From positions 496,001 to 560,000 of the forward strand of contig JARFVT010000013.1 of NCBI GenBank assembly GCA_036677425.1: a DNA stretch of 64,000 bases. The letters are read 5' to 3'. A program made the position numbers and the translations under genes. The first letter of the stretch is position 1; each line of letters starts with the position of its first letter. Below the pieces are notes generated by a model, which saw only the letters and a list, made by a program, of their open reading frames with translations, ran no database searches and was not told the DNA's origin. The stretch is from JARFVT01 sp036677425 (GTDB taxonomy: Bacteria > Pseudomonadota > Alphaproteobacteria > UBA8366 > Aestuariispiraceae). Positions 57,539 through 64,000 of the stretch are shown piece after piece.

Positions 57539-58654
57539 TTAAAGTAATTTACGTTCAAATCGATTAATCTTAAAAGCGTCAAGTGAAAAATCTGTTTTGC
57601 CATTTATGATCAAATCAGCAATAACCTTGCCTATAATTGGCCCCATTTGAAAGCCATGGGCTGAAAAGCCAAAGGCGTGCCACGCATTGTTTTCTGTAAC
57701 GCTAGGTCCAATAACTGGTAGGTTATCTGGCATATAAGTTTCTAATCCTGCCCACATACGGTTGATGGAAGCCGTTTTCATAATAGGAAAAAAATCTATA
57801 GCATTTTTGGCACCATTTGCTAGCTTTGCATAATCTAACCAAGTTTTATTGTTATCCCTATCGCCATAACCTTTAGCCCCCCCCCCAATAAGAACGGTAC
57901 CATTTTCAAATTGCTTGAAAGATAGCGGGCGGCTGACAGCTCCTATTACGGGAGTGGCAAAATGTGGCATGCGAGTGGTAATCATCAGCATCGGTGCACT
58001 GTATGAAAATGGCACATTATCACCAATTAAAATGGCAATTTTATCAGCCCAAGCACCAGCACAATTAACAAGATGCATGGCTTCATATTTTGATTTATTG
58101 GTGGTAACAAGCCATTTCCCCCCTATGTGACGAATATTATTGGCAATTTCACCTTCAAAAAAGTTAGCCCCGTGTTTTATAGCTGCGCGTTTAAACGAAA
58201 GGGTTGTTTTATATGGAATAGCATATCCATCATCTTCACTAACACATCCCCCAACACAAAAACCGGCAACATGGGGGAGGCGTTCCCGCAATTCTTTTTG
58301 ATCAATTATTTTTTCGTGGGTATAGCCAAATTTATGCATTTGGATTTGGCGTTCTTTTAATATTTCTAGATCAGCCTCATCAGCAGCAATATTTACAATG
58401 CTACGAGTAAGGAACCCTGTATCAGCTTCTAATTCCTCATCTAGATTTTGCCAAAGTTCCATAGATGCTTTGCTTAAGGCTACTTCTGAAATATGGCGAC
58501 CTAACAGGCGTACACCGCCGGCATTGACACCAGATGCATGGCGCGAGACCCTATCTTTTTCTAAAATAATGACACGGACATCTTGTTTGGCAAGATTATA
58601 TGCCGTTGCACAGCCTTGGATTCCACCACCAATAATAATAACATCTGCGTTCAT
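57539..58654 (-). CDS. FAD-dependent oxidoreductase, HcnC/opine-oxidase beta type
   Basis: DAO-family flavoprotein of 371 residues. N-terminal dinucleotide motif VIIIGGGIQGCATAYNLAKQ, then RHASGVNAGGVRLLGRHISE and the C-terminal NRMWAGLETYMPDNLPVIGP with HAFGFSAHGFQMGPIIGK. It resembles the small FAD subunits of hydrogen-cyanide synthase, opine oxidases and D-hydroxyproline dehydrogenase. ATG overlaps the preceding stop (ATGA), so its translation is coupled to the HcnB-like subunit. It contains a run of ten G in coding sense (plus-strand C10, 57877-57886), coding the IGGGAKGYG loop. Likely oxidises the alpha carbon-nitrogen bond of an imported amino compound; the substrate is not known. Confidence 0.88.
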   Translation of the reverse strand: MNADVIIIGGGIQGCATAYNLAKQDVRVIILEKDRVSRHASGVNAGGVRLLGRHISEVALSKASMELWQNLDEELEADTGFLTRSIVNIAADEADLEILKERQIQMHKFGYTHEKIIDQKELRERLPHVAGFCVGGCVSEDDGYAIPYKTTLSFKRAAIKHGANFFEGEIANNIRHIGGKWLVTTNKSKYEAMHLVNCAGAWADKIAILIGDNVPFSYSAPMLMITTRMPHFATPVIGAVSRPLSFKQFENGTVLIGGGAKGYGDRDNNKTWLDYAKLANGAKNAIDFFPIMKTASINRMWAGLETYMPDNLPVIGPSVTENNAWHAFGFSAHGFQMGPIIGKVIADLIINGKTDFSLDAFKINRFERKLL

Positions 58655-60075
58655 TGTTTTTCTTCTATTATTTTAAGTGGGGAATGGCTTGGTGTGATTT
58701 TATTAAAATCGGCAAACTCACTAAGGGTTAACAAACGCAACGGGGAACGAATCCGATAATAACCAATGCCTTCAATAGGTTCATTTTGCCATTTGGATAA
58801 AAGTTCACTGACGGTATGTCCGCATTGCCTACCCTGACATGGTCCCATTCCGCAACGGGTTAGACTTTTAAGCTCATTCGGATCATGAGCGCCTTTATTA
58901 AATCCTTCTTTTAATTCTGCTACTGTAACTTCTTCACAGCGGCAGACAATTGTTTGTAAGTCATCAGGCTGGCGATTTTCAATAATAGGGCGATAATGCT
59001 CATCAAGGAAACGGCGAAATTTATTTAATTTATCCATTTTTTTTAGCAAAGGGCTAGACCGAATATTCCTTGCATTTTCCGAGAGATATCCAAGGCGATA
59101 TAATTGGTTTAAAATAGAAATTTTACCGGTAAGTTCTGCACCGTCAGCACCAATAATAGAACCAGCATCACCTGCTACTGATATATTTTTAATCGAACTT
59201 TGCCCCCATTCATTCAATGTAACTTGCCAGCTTAGTTGTTGTGTATTCCAGCTGTGTTCCAGATTAATTGACTGGGTTAAATTCAAGTTAGGGATAATAC
59301 CTTGATGAAGGAATGCATGTTCTGTATTGATTTTATGACGCTGCCCGTTTGATAAAAATTCAACAACTTCTACACGGATTTCCCCTGTGATTTTTAAATT
59401 TTTTACATGCTTATAGATTGGAATTCTAGATTTATGAATTTCTCTAAGGAGGCCAATTCCTTTTTTTAAAGTTGGTAGTTGATATAATATACCAGAAAAA
59501 TAAGCAAACGAGCGTAGATATGCATCTTTTGGCGTTGTATCTACAAGGGCCTTCACTTTCACACCAAAGCGCAAATATTGTGCAACAATTAAATATAGCA
59601 ATGGGCCTGTGCCAATAAAAACAGCATTATCTTTTACTAAACCATCGGATTTAAGCATCACCTGTGCGCTGCCTGCGGACATTACACCAGGTAAGTGCCA
59701 GCCAGAAATGGGAAATGGCCGCTCCATAGCACCAGATGAAATTAGAATTTCATTGGCTGTCAGGCTTTTGGTTGCTTTATTTTGTGAAAATAATATTTCA
59801 CCACTTGGGCTAACATGCCAGACATTGGCTTCGTAAATGACTCGTGCTTTGCATGCTTCAAAAGATTTAATTAACTGCTGTCCTTTTTGGTAATCAGGAC
59901 CAAATACGGATGGGTTACGCAACGGGCTTGAGTTGGCGTTACGATAAATTTGCCCTCCAGCTTTTGATTTATCATCAAGAATAATAACATTTGCACCTGC
60001 TTCACTTGCAGTAATGGCCGCAGTCATGCCAGCAGGGCCCGCACCAATGATGGCTATGTCAAAACTATTTTGCAT
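58651..60075 (-). CDS. FAD/NAD(P)-binding oxidoreductase with BFD-like Fe-S domain, HcnB/opine-oxidase alpha type
   Basis: 474 residues. N-terminal FAD motif IAIIGAGPAGMTAAITASEAG, the second nucleotide motif around VFIGTGPLLYLIVAQYLRFG, ISVAGDAGSIIGADGAELTG and a C-terminal [2Fe-2S] BFD-like segment: TIVCRCEEVTVAELKEG followed by LTRCGMGPCQGRQCG (four Cys: C-x-C and C-x4-C-type spacing). This layout is that of HcnB, NoxA/OoxA and D-hydroxyproline dehydrogenase subunits, which carry electrons to the respiratory chain. Overlaps the next subunit by four bases (ATGA). 11 bp after the [2Fe-2S] subunit. Confidence 0.9.
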   Translation of the reverse strand: MQNSFDIAIIGAGPAGMTAAITASEAGANVIILDDKSKAGGQIYRNANSSPLRNPSVFGPDYQKGQQLIKSFEACKARVIYEANVWHVSPSGEILFSQNKATKSLTANEILISSGAMERPFPISGWHLPGVMSAGSAQVMLKSDGLVKDNAVFIGTGPLLYLIVAQYLRFGVKVKALVDTTPKDAYLRSFAYFSGILYQLPTLKKGIGLLREIHKSRIPIYKHVKNLKITGEIRVEVVEFLSNGQRHKINTEHAFLHQGIIPNLNLTQSINLEHSWNTQQLSWQVTLNEWGQSSIKNISVAGDAGSIIGADGAELTGKISILNQLYRLGYLSENARNIRSSPLLKKMDKLNKFRRFLDEHYRPIIENRQPDDLQTIVCRCEEVTVAELKEGFNKGAHDPNELKSLTRCGMGPCQGRQCGHTVSELLSKWQNEPIEGIGYYRIRSPLRLLTLSEFADFNKITPSHSPLKIIEEKQ

Positions 60076-60086
60076 TGCTTAACCTC

Positions 60087-60401
60087 TCAGGGCGAAACTA
60101 TTTCTGATTGGATGGTTGTTTGTGTGATATTTTGGCATTTAATACGCATATTATTTTCTACTTTTATCAGGCATGCTTGCTGATTTGGTAGCCCGTTAAT
60201 TTCAACCAGACATTCAAAGCAAACTCCCATGGCGCAATATGCGGAGCGTTCTTGTTCTGCAACGGGGGAAAGACGCGTTATTATTTCATTGTTAATGGCC
60301 ATTGCTGTCCATACAGTGATGCCTTTTGGAACATTAAATTTTTGGCCATTGATTTTAATTTTTATTTTATCTGCTTCCATATCACATAAAAGGCGAAACA
60401 T
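60087..60401 (-). CDS. [2Fe-2S]-binding protein, HcnA/opine-oxidase gamma type
   Basis: 104-residue small subunit. After a short N-terminal strand (IKIKINGQKFNVPKGITVW) comes the plant-type ferredoxin cluster region ERSAYCAMGVCFECLVEINGLPNQQACLIKVENN, supplying four cysteines (C-x4-C-x2-C and one further on; shown here as CAMGVCFEC and ACLI). It completes the heterotrimer with the two FAD subunits downstream. The TRAP binding-protein gene lies upstream, separated by a hairpin. Confidence 0.9.
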   Translation of the reverse strand: MFRLLCDMEADKIKIKINGQKFNVPKGITVWTAMAINNEIITRLSPVAEQERSAYCAMGVCFECLVEINGLPNQQACLIKVENNMRIKCQNITQTTIQSEIVSP

Positions 60402-60434
60402 TATATATACTCATTCTTCAAATAATAGAAGAAA

Positions 60435-60472
60435 GAGGGTGTAGTGGATATTATAAAAACCACCATACCCTC
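60435..60472 (-). terminator. Intercistronic hairpin after dctP
   Basis: Long stem GAGGGTGTAGTGG / CCACCATACCCTC (13 pairs with one wobble and one mismatch) with a 12-base loop. A second imperfect hairpin (TTAGTAACA / TGTTACCTAA) lies at 60478-60512, nearer dctP. No clean T-run in the leftward direction. In binding-protein operons such hairpins usually lower expression of downstream genes and stabilise the upstream mRNA rather than end transcription completely. Confidence 0.55.
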
Positions 60473-60518
60473 CAACAAATTAGTAACATTTTTAAATTTT
60501 ATTGTTACCTAATATAGA

Positions 60519-61523
60519 TTAGTTAGAGATCTTTTTCAAGATTTCTTGACCCCACTCAACACCAATATCTTCCAATATTTGCGGCCATACTACTTCGCGA
60601 ATTTTTTTGGCAGATGCAGCAAGCTCAGCTTTTGAAAGCTTCACTATTGTTGCCCCATGGTCAGCCAGCTTTTGCTCATAAGCAGCTTGGTCTGATTGAG
60701 CTTTATCCCAGCGCGTTGCTTCGAACTCAAGAGCCGCTTTTTGCAAAACGGCTTGATCTTCTATGTCCAGCTTAGCAAGGGAAGCAGAATTGATAATCAT
60801 ATACCAAACTTCAAAATGTGTATTAATGGGAATATATGTCTTTGTTACATCACGAAAAGAGGCATAATAACCTTCAGCACCAGAACCAATCACACCATCA
60901 ACAACGCCAGTTTGAACAGCAGTGAAGGCTTCGGAAAATGGAATGGGAGAGCTTATATAACCAAGTGCATCACTCGTCAATTGGAAGCTTTTAATACCAG
61001 GTACGCGGACTTTAATACCTTTTGCTACATCAGGGTTACCAGGTGAAACAGCATCAGTATTTAGAGCGACACCGCCGAAATATACAGGATATGCGGCAAG
61101 CATTGTAATATCTTGTTTCGCATATAAATCTTTCATGACCCCGTGAATAGCACCGCTTGGACCATAAATTTTGCGTGCTTGTTCCCAGTTTTCAGCAACA
61201 TAAGGGAATGCACTGATTTGCATTCTACGAGACGCTGCAGTAGCGGCTGGTTGAACTGCCATATCTATAGCGCCAATAGAAATGCGTTCTTGAACAGTTG
61301 TGTAATCACCAAGGGCGCTTGCTGCAAAAATTTTAATCTTTACGTCGCCACCTGTTGCGGCATCAACTATTTTGGCAAAATCTTTTAATTCAACATCAAT
61401 AGTTGCGCCTTGTGGACGGATATGACTTATTTTAAGAGATGTTGCGCCTGCGTAAGAGCTAACGCCTAGTGCGCCTATCATGATAGCTGCGCTTATAGTT
61501 GTTTTAAATATAGAGGTTTTCAT
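60519..61523 (-). CDS. dctP: TRAP transporter substrate-binding protein DctP
   Basis: Periplasmic binding protein of 334 residues. Signal peptide MKTSIFKTTISAAIMIGALG with cleavage after SSYAGA. The TRAP signature includes ISIGAIDMAVQPAATAASRR, KGIKVRVPGIKSFQLTSDAL and SEAFTAVQTGVVDGVIGSGA with the conserved Arg in KVRVPG. The ligand is unknown; the downstream three-subunit dehydrogenase and RidA suggest an amino acid, opine or N-substituted amino acid. Third gene of the leftward operon dctQ-dctM-dctP-hcnA-hcnB-hcnC-ridA (HcnABC used as likeness, not proven identity). Confidence 0.92.
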   Translation of the reverse strand: MKTSIFKTTISAAIMIGALGVSSYAGATSLKISHIRPQGATIDVELKDFAKIVDAATGGDVKIKIFAASALGDYTTVQERISIGAIDMAVQPAATAASRRMQISAFPYVAENWEQARKIYGPSGAIHGVMKDLYAKQDITMLAAYPVYFGGVALNTDAVSPGNPDVAKGIKVRVPGIKSFQLTSDALGYISSPIPFSEAFTAVQTGVVDGVIGSGAEGYYASFRDVTKTYIPINTHFEVWYMIINSASLAKLDIEDQAVLQKAALEFEATRWDKAQSDQAAYEQKLADHGATIVKLSKAELAASAKKIREVVWPQILEDIGVEWGQEILKKISN

Positions 61524-61592
61524 TAATTTCTCCTGAAATAATTTAGGGTTTGAAGGAAGTTTTTTTATTGTTTTTATGAATTATGGCTGATC

Positions 61593-62891
61593 TTAATAGC
61601 CGAAAAATCGCGGCATCCAAAGTGATAAATCATCCCAGAATGAGGTAAGGAAGACGACTGGCAAGTAGCCTGTAACAATCAATATCATTGCAGGTTTGAT
61701 GACTTCGGTAACTTTTACTTTGCCAATACGTGCGCCAAGGTAAAGAATTGAAGCATATGGTGGCGTTACACCACCCATTGCGGTGTTAACGCCCATAATT
61801 GCGGCAAATTGTATAGGGCTAATTCCAATGGCCTGCATTAATGGTAAAAGTAGGGGGGCAATTAAGATAATTGCTGTTACATCATTGACCACCATTCCAA
61901 CGAGGAAGAGTAGGATATTGATCATGATAAGGAGTAGGGTTTTATTTTCGGTGATGTCAAAAATTGCTTCGACTAATTGCTGAGGAATGCTTTTAAGTAC
62001 GAACATTTGTGATAGAATCATAGAAAATAAAATCATTAGCATTATCGCGCCAACCGATGTGGCCGCTTCTTTGCCAGCGGATAAGAATATTTTGATATTA
62101 AGCCCCCTATAAATAAGGAAACCAACAGGAATTGCATAAATTACAGCGACGGCAGCTGCCTCAGTTGGTGTCATGATCCCACCATAGATCCCACCAAGAA
62201 TGATTACTGGCATTAAAAGAGCAGGTATTGCTTTGAAACCACGAGATGTTGCTTCGCTGACAAATTTTTTGCCATGCAAGCGCTCTTCTAAAACAAGCGG
62301 AAATTTGCGCGCCATCCAGATATTAACGAGAGAGAAGCTCATCATTATTAACAGTCCTGGGCCTAATGTGGCTAAGAAACAGGCCAAAATTGATGTGTCA
62401 GTTACCCAACCATAAACAATCATGGTAACGCTTGGGGGAATTAATAAACCAAGTAATGATGCGTTAGCGATCAGCGCTGTTGCATAAGCGCGTGGGTAAC
62501 CTTGTTTTTCCATTTCAGGAATTAGCAAGGGCCCTATTGCGGCAACACCCGTTAGACCAGAGCCAGAAATAGCGCCAATCAATGCACAGCTGATTGTTGC
62601 CACCACTCCTAAGCCTCCACGTAAATGACCGATGAAGATATTAACAAAATTTAGAAGACTGGCGGCAATACCGCTGACGCTCATGATCGTACCAGCAAGA
62701 ACAAATAGAGGAATAGCAAGTAAAACAGGGTTACCAAGCTGCTGGAAACCCCATAGCATATTTCCGACCATAACAACATCGCCCATGAAATACATCACCA
62801 TCAATGCCGCACCAAAACAATAAGGCAAAGGCAAGCCGAGGGTTAATAAAACAACAAGCATCATAACGGATAGAAGTGCAATCTCAACCAT
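61593..62891 (-). CDS. dctM: TRAP transporter large permease DctM
   Basis: Complete 432-residue, 12-helix permease: VLAGTIMSVSGIAASLLNFV, GGLGVVATISCALIGAISGSG, LLGLLIPPSVTMIVYGWVTD, and a C-terminal MGVNTAMGGVTPPYASILYLGAR segment typical of DctM. The start overlaps dctQ by eight bases. In contrast to the hexuronate DctM in this window, the frame is unbroken. Codon use looks less AT-biased than in the genes of the first 48 kb. Confidence 0.94.
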   Translation of the reverse strand: MVEIALLSVMMLVVLLTLGLPLPYCFGAALMVMYFMGDVVMVGNMLWGFQQLGNPVLLAIPLFVLAGTIMSVSGIAASLLNFVNIFIGHLRGGLGVVATISCALIGAISGSGLTGVAAIGPLLIPEMEKQGYPRAYATALIANASLLGLLIPPSVTMIVYGWVTDTSILACFLATLGPGLLIMMSFSLVNIWMARKFPLVLEERLHGKKFVSEATSRGFKAIPALLMPVIILGGIYGGIMTPTEAAAVAVIYAIPVGFLIYRGLNIKIFLSAGKEAATSVGAIMLMILFSMILSQMFVLKSIPQQLVEAIFDITENKTLLLIMINILLFLVGMVVNDVTAIILIAPLLLPLMQAIGISPIQFAAIMGVNTAMGGVTPPYASILYLGARIGKVKVTEVIKPAMILIVTGYLPVVFLTSFWDDLSLWMPRFFGY

Positions 62892-63363
62892 TTGTGTTTT
62901 CCTCTTGCTTAGATAAGCTTTGGATATGATGCCAAAGATGAATGGCAGTGTAGAGCATCATCAGCATGAGACCGATAAGCAGGGCGATATCAACGTAGAA
63001 TGTCGGGATATATAGAGTTGGGCTTTCTTTCCAGACACGCCAAGAATATTTGGTAAAATCCCAAGCCCAGTATGTGAGCCATAAACCAATGATTAGGCTT
63101 AGAATTTCACCAACAATTGCGAGTATGCAAAATTGACGTGGTGTCTTAAGGAAAATTTCTAACACGTTGGCACGAATATGTGTATTCTCACGTGATGCGT
63201 TTACTGCACCAAATATGTAAAGCCATAATGTGGGGTATAGCAGACTTTCCTCAAGACCCATCATTGGAATTTCAAGTAGGTAACGTGTAATAACTTGCAC
63301 GAATTGTCCAGCGGCGACTAAGCATATTAGACTTGTCAGCAAAAGACTAGCAAATCTGTTCAT
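62884..63363 (-). CDS. dctQ: TRAP transporter small permease DctQ
   Basis: 159-residue four-helix subunit: helix 1 near residues 5-28, the conserved LEIPMMGLEESLLYPTLWLYIFGA region, SRENTHIRANVLEIFLKTP, and the final helix around 118-140. First gene of the operon; the promoter must lie in the 144-base gap shared with the divergent LysR gene. Confidence 0.92.
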   Translation of the reverse strand: MNRFASLLLTSLICLVAAGQFVQVITRYLLEIPMMGLEESLLYPTLWLYIFGAVNASRENTHIRANVLEIFLKTPRQFCILAIVGEILSLIIGLWLTYWAWDFTKYSWRVWKESPTLYIPTFYVDIALLIGLMLMMLYTAIHLWHHIQSLSKQEENTNG

Positions 63364-63454
63364 TGTTTTTTAACCTTAACTTATAAATATCATCTTTTGT
63401 AAGTTGAATATCACTATTAAACTATATAAAGTCAAAACGATAAAATTAATGACT

Positions 63455-63475
63455 CCATAGATTTTTTTTATGGAT
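63455..63475. promoter_or_regulatory. Candidate LysR-type operator
   Basis: Inverted repeat TCCATA-N9-TATGGA in the dctQ/lysR divergent region, 33 bases before the LysR start. The spacing and dyad fit a LysR recognition site (T-N11-A-like core), and the position suits autorepression plus control of the dctQ operon. Not tested against a known consensus for this regulator. Confidence 0.4.
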
Positions 63476-63507
63476 AGTTTAAAAATATATATTTATTAGA
63501 GGGTTAT

Positions 63508-64000
63508 ATGAATTTAACTATTCGACAATTACAGGCTTTTCGTGAAGTGATGCGCACTGGATCTGTTTCTGAAGCAGCAAAAATACTTGGCAGAACTCAG
63601 CCTGCTGTTAGCAGTATGATTGCTGGTTTAGAAAATGAACTTGGTGTAGAGATGTTTAAAAGGCAGCGTGGCCGTTTGGTAAAAAAACCAGAGGCTGAAT
63701 ATTTTTTAACCGAAGTTGATGCTATTTTGAATCATCTATCCACAACTGTAAGAACGATGAAGGAAATCGGGAAGCTTAAAAAAGGACGATTACGTATTGC
63801 TTGTATGCCTGCTGCGTCACAATTTATGATACCTCGTTTGATCGCAAAATTTCTTGAAGATAAACCTAATATTAATGTATCATTGATGATGCGAACTTCT
63901 GCCGTGATTGAAGAATGGTTAACATCACAACAATTTGATGTCGGGTTGGCTGAAACACCGCCATTAAATCATGCGTTGCATACCAAAATATTTAATTTGA
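63508..64000 (+). CDS. LysR-family transcriptional regulator, 3' end cut by window edge
   Basis: Begins at ATG 63508 with a GAGGG ribosome site and remains open to the window end, about 164 codons. N-terminal winged HTH: LTIRQLQAFREVMRTGSVSEAAKILGRTQPAVSS in two parts, then GLENELGVEMFKRQRGRLV. The effector domain starts KKGRLRIACMPAAS and FLEDKPNINVSLM. Divergent from the TRAP-dehydrogenase operon, so it probably controls it in response to the imported compound or a product. Opine-responsive regulators of agrobacteria belong to the same family and pair with similar enzymes. Confidence 0.9.
   Translation, partial: MNLTIRQLQAFREVMRTGSVSEAAKILGRTQPAVSSMIAGLENELGVEMFKRQRGRLVKKPEAEYFLTEVDAILNHLSTTVRTMKEIGKLKKGRLRIACMPAASQFMIPRLIAKFLEDKPNINVSLMMRTSAVIEEWLTSQQFDVGLAETPPLNHALHTKIFNL

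Overview
The window is strongly AT-rich (by eye, not counted) and reads as a marine-type alphaproteobacterial chromosome. The marker is gene order: tldD divergent from an aa3 oxidase operon (ctaC-ctaD-ctaB-coxF-ctaG-ctaE-DUF983-SURF1), then thrC and a RimJ-type acetyltransferase, mutS-glnD, and TRAP transporters with a MttB-type methyltransferase and a dimethylglycine/sarcosine dehydrogenase-like enzyme. I cannot name the genus. There are no rRNA or tRNA genes, no CRISPR array and no intact mobile element.

Layout. 1-1.3 kb: 3' end of an unknown protein with a 6 x 15 bp repeat. 1.4-9.6 kb: tldD and the oxidase operon. 9.6-12.6 kb: MscS channel, a thrC fossil, an acetyltransferase, a broken chaC. 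12.7-23.2 kb: mutS, glnD, S4, TerB-like, YbjQ, radical SAM and acnB. 23.3-30.1 kb: mttB family gene, a c-di-GMP response regulator, DMGDH-like gene. 30.1-39.6 kb: a complete oxidative hexuronate pathway (Udh, Gli, Gci, KdgD, semialdehyde dehydrogenase) with TRAP uptake and a GntR regulator, which would take galacturonate or glucuronate to 2-oxoglutarate. 39.7-43 kb: a LacD-like protein lacking the expected Schiff-base lysine, a TauE/SafE exporter and an O-acetylhomoserine sulfhydrylase. 43-48.2 kb: eroded stretch (fkbM fossil, hemB, broken dehydrogenase, IS3 relic, hairpin-rich spacer, gmk). 48.3-50.8 kb: modABC. 50.9-56.9 kb: a sulfur/amino-acid run (metC, ald, GNAT-GNAT fusion, sseA, alaX, cysK). 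57.2-64 kb: a three-subunit HcnABC/opine-oxidase-like dehydrogenase with RidA, its own TRAP transporter and a divergent LysR regulator.

The most striking property is that many otherwise well-conserved genes in the first 48 kb carry exactly one disruption: in-frame stops in tldD, ctaC, ctaD, chaC, mutS, the DMGDH-like gene, the uronate dctM and the uronate semialdehyde dehydrogenase; a homopolymer frameshift in gmk; and no recognisable start codon in mttB and rimJ. Other genes (thrC, fkbM, the 3-hydroxyisobutyrate-dehydrogenase-like gene, the IS3 transposase) are plainly eroded by deletions. From 48.3 kb onward no broken gene was seen. Genuine decay is certain for thrC and the dehydrogenase; for the single-stop genes, consensus sequence error and recent inactivation cannot be separated from sequence alone.
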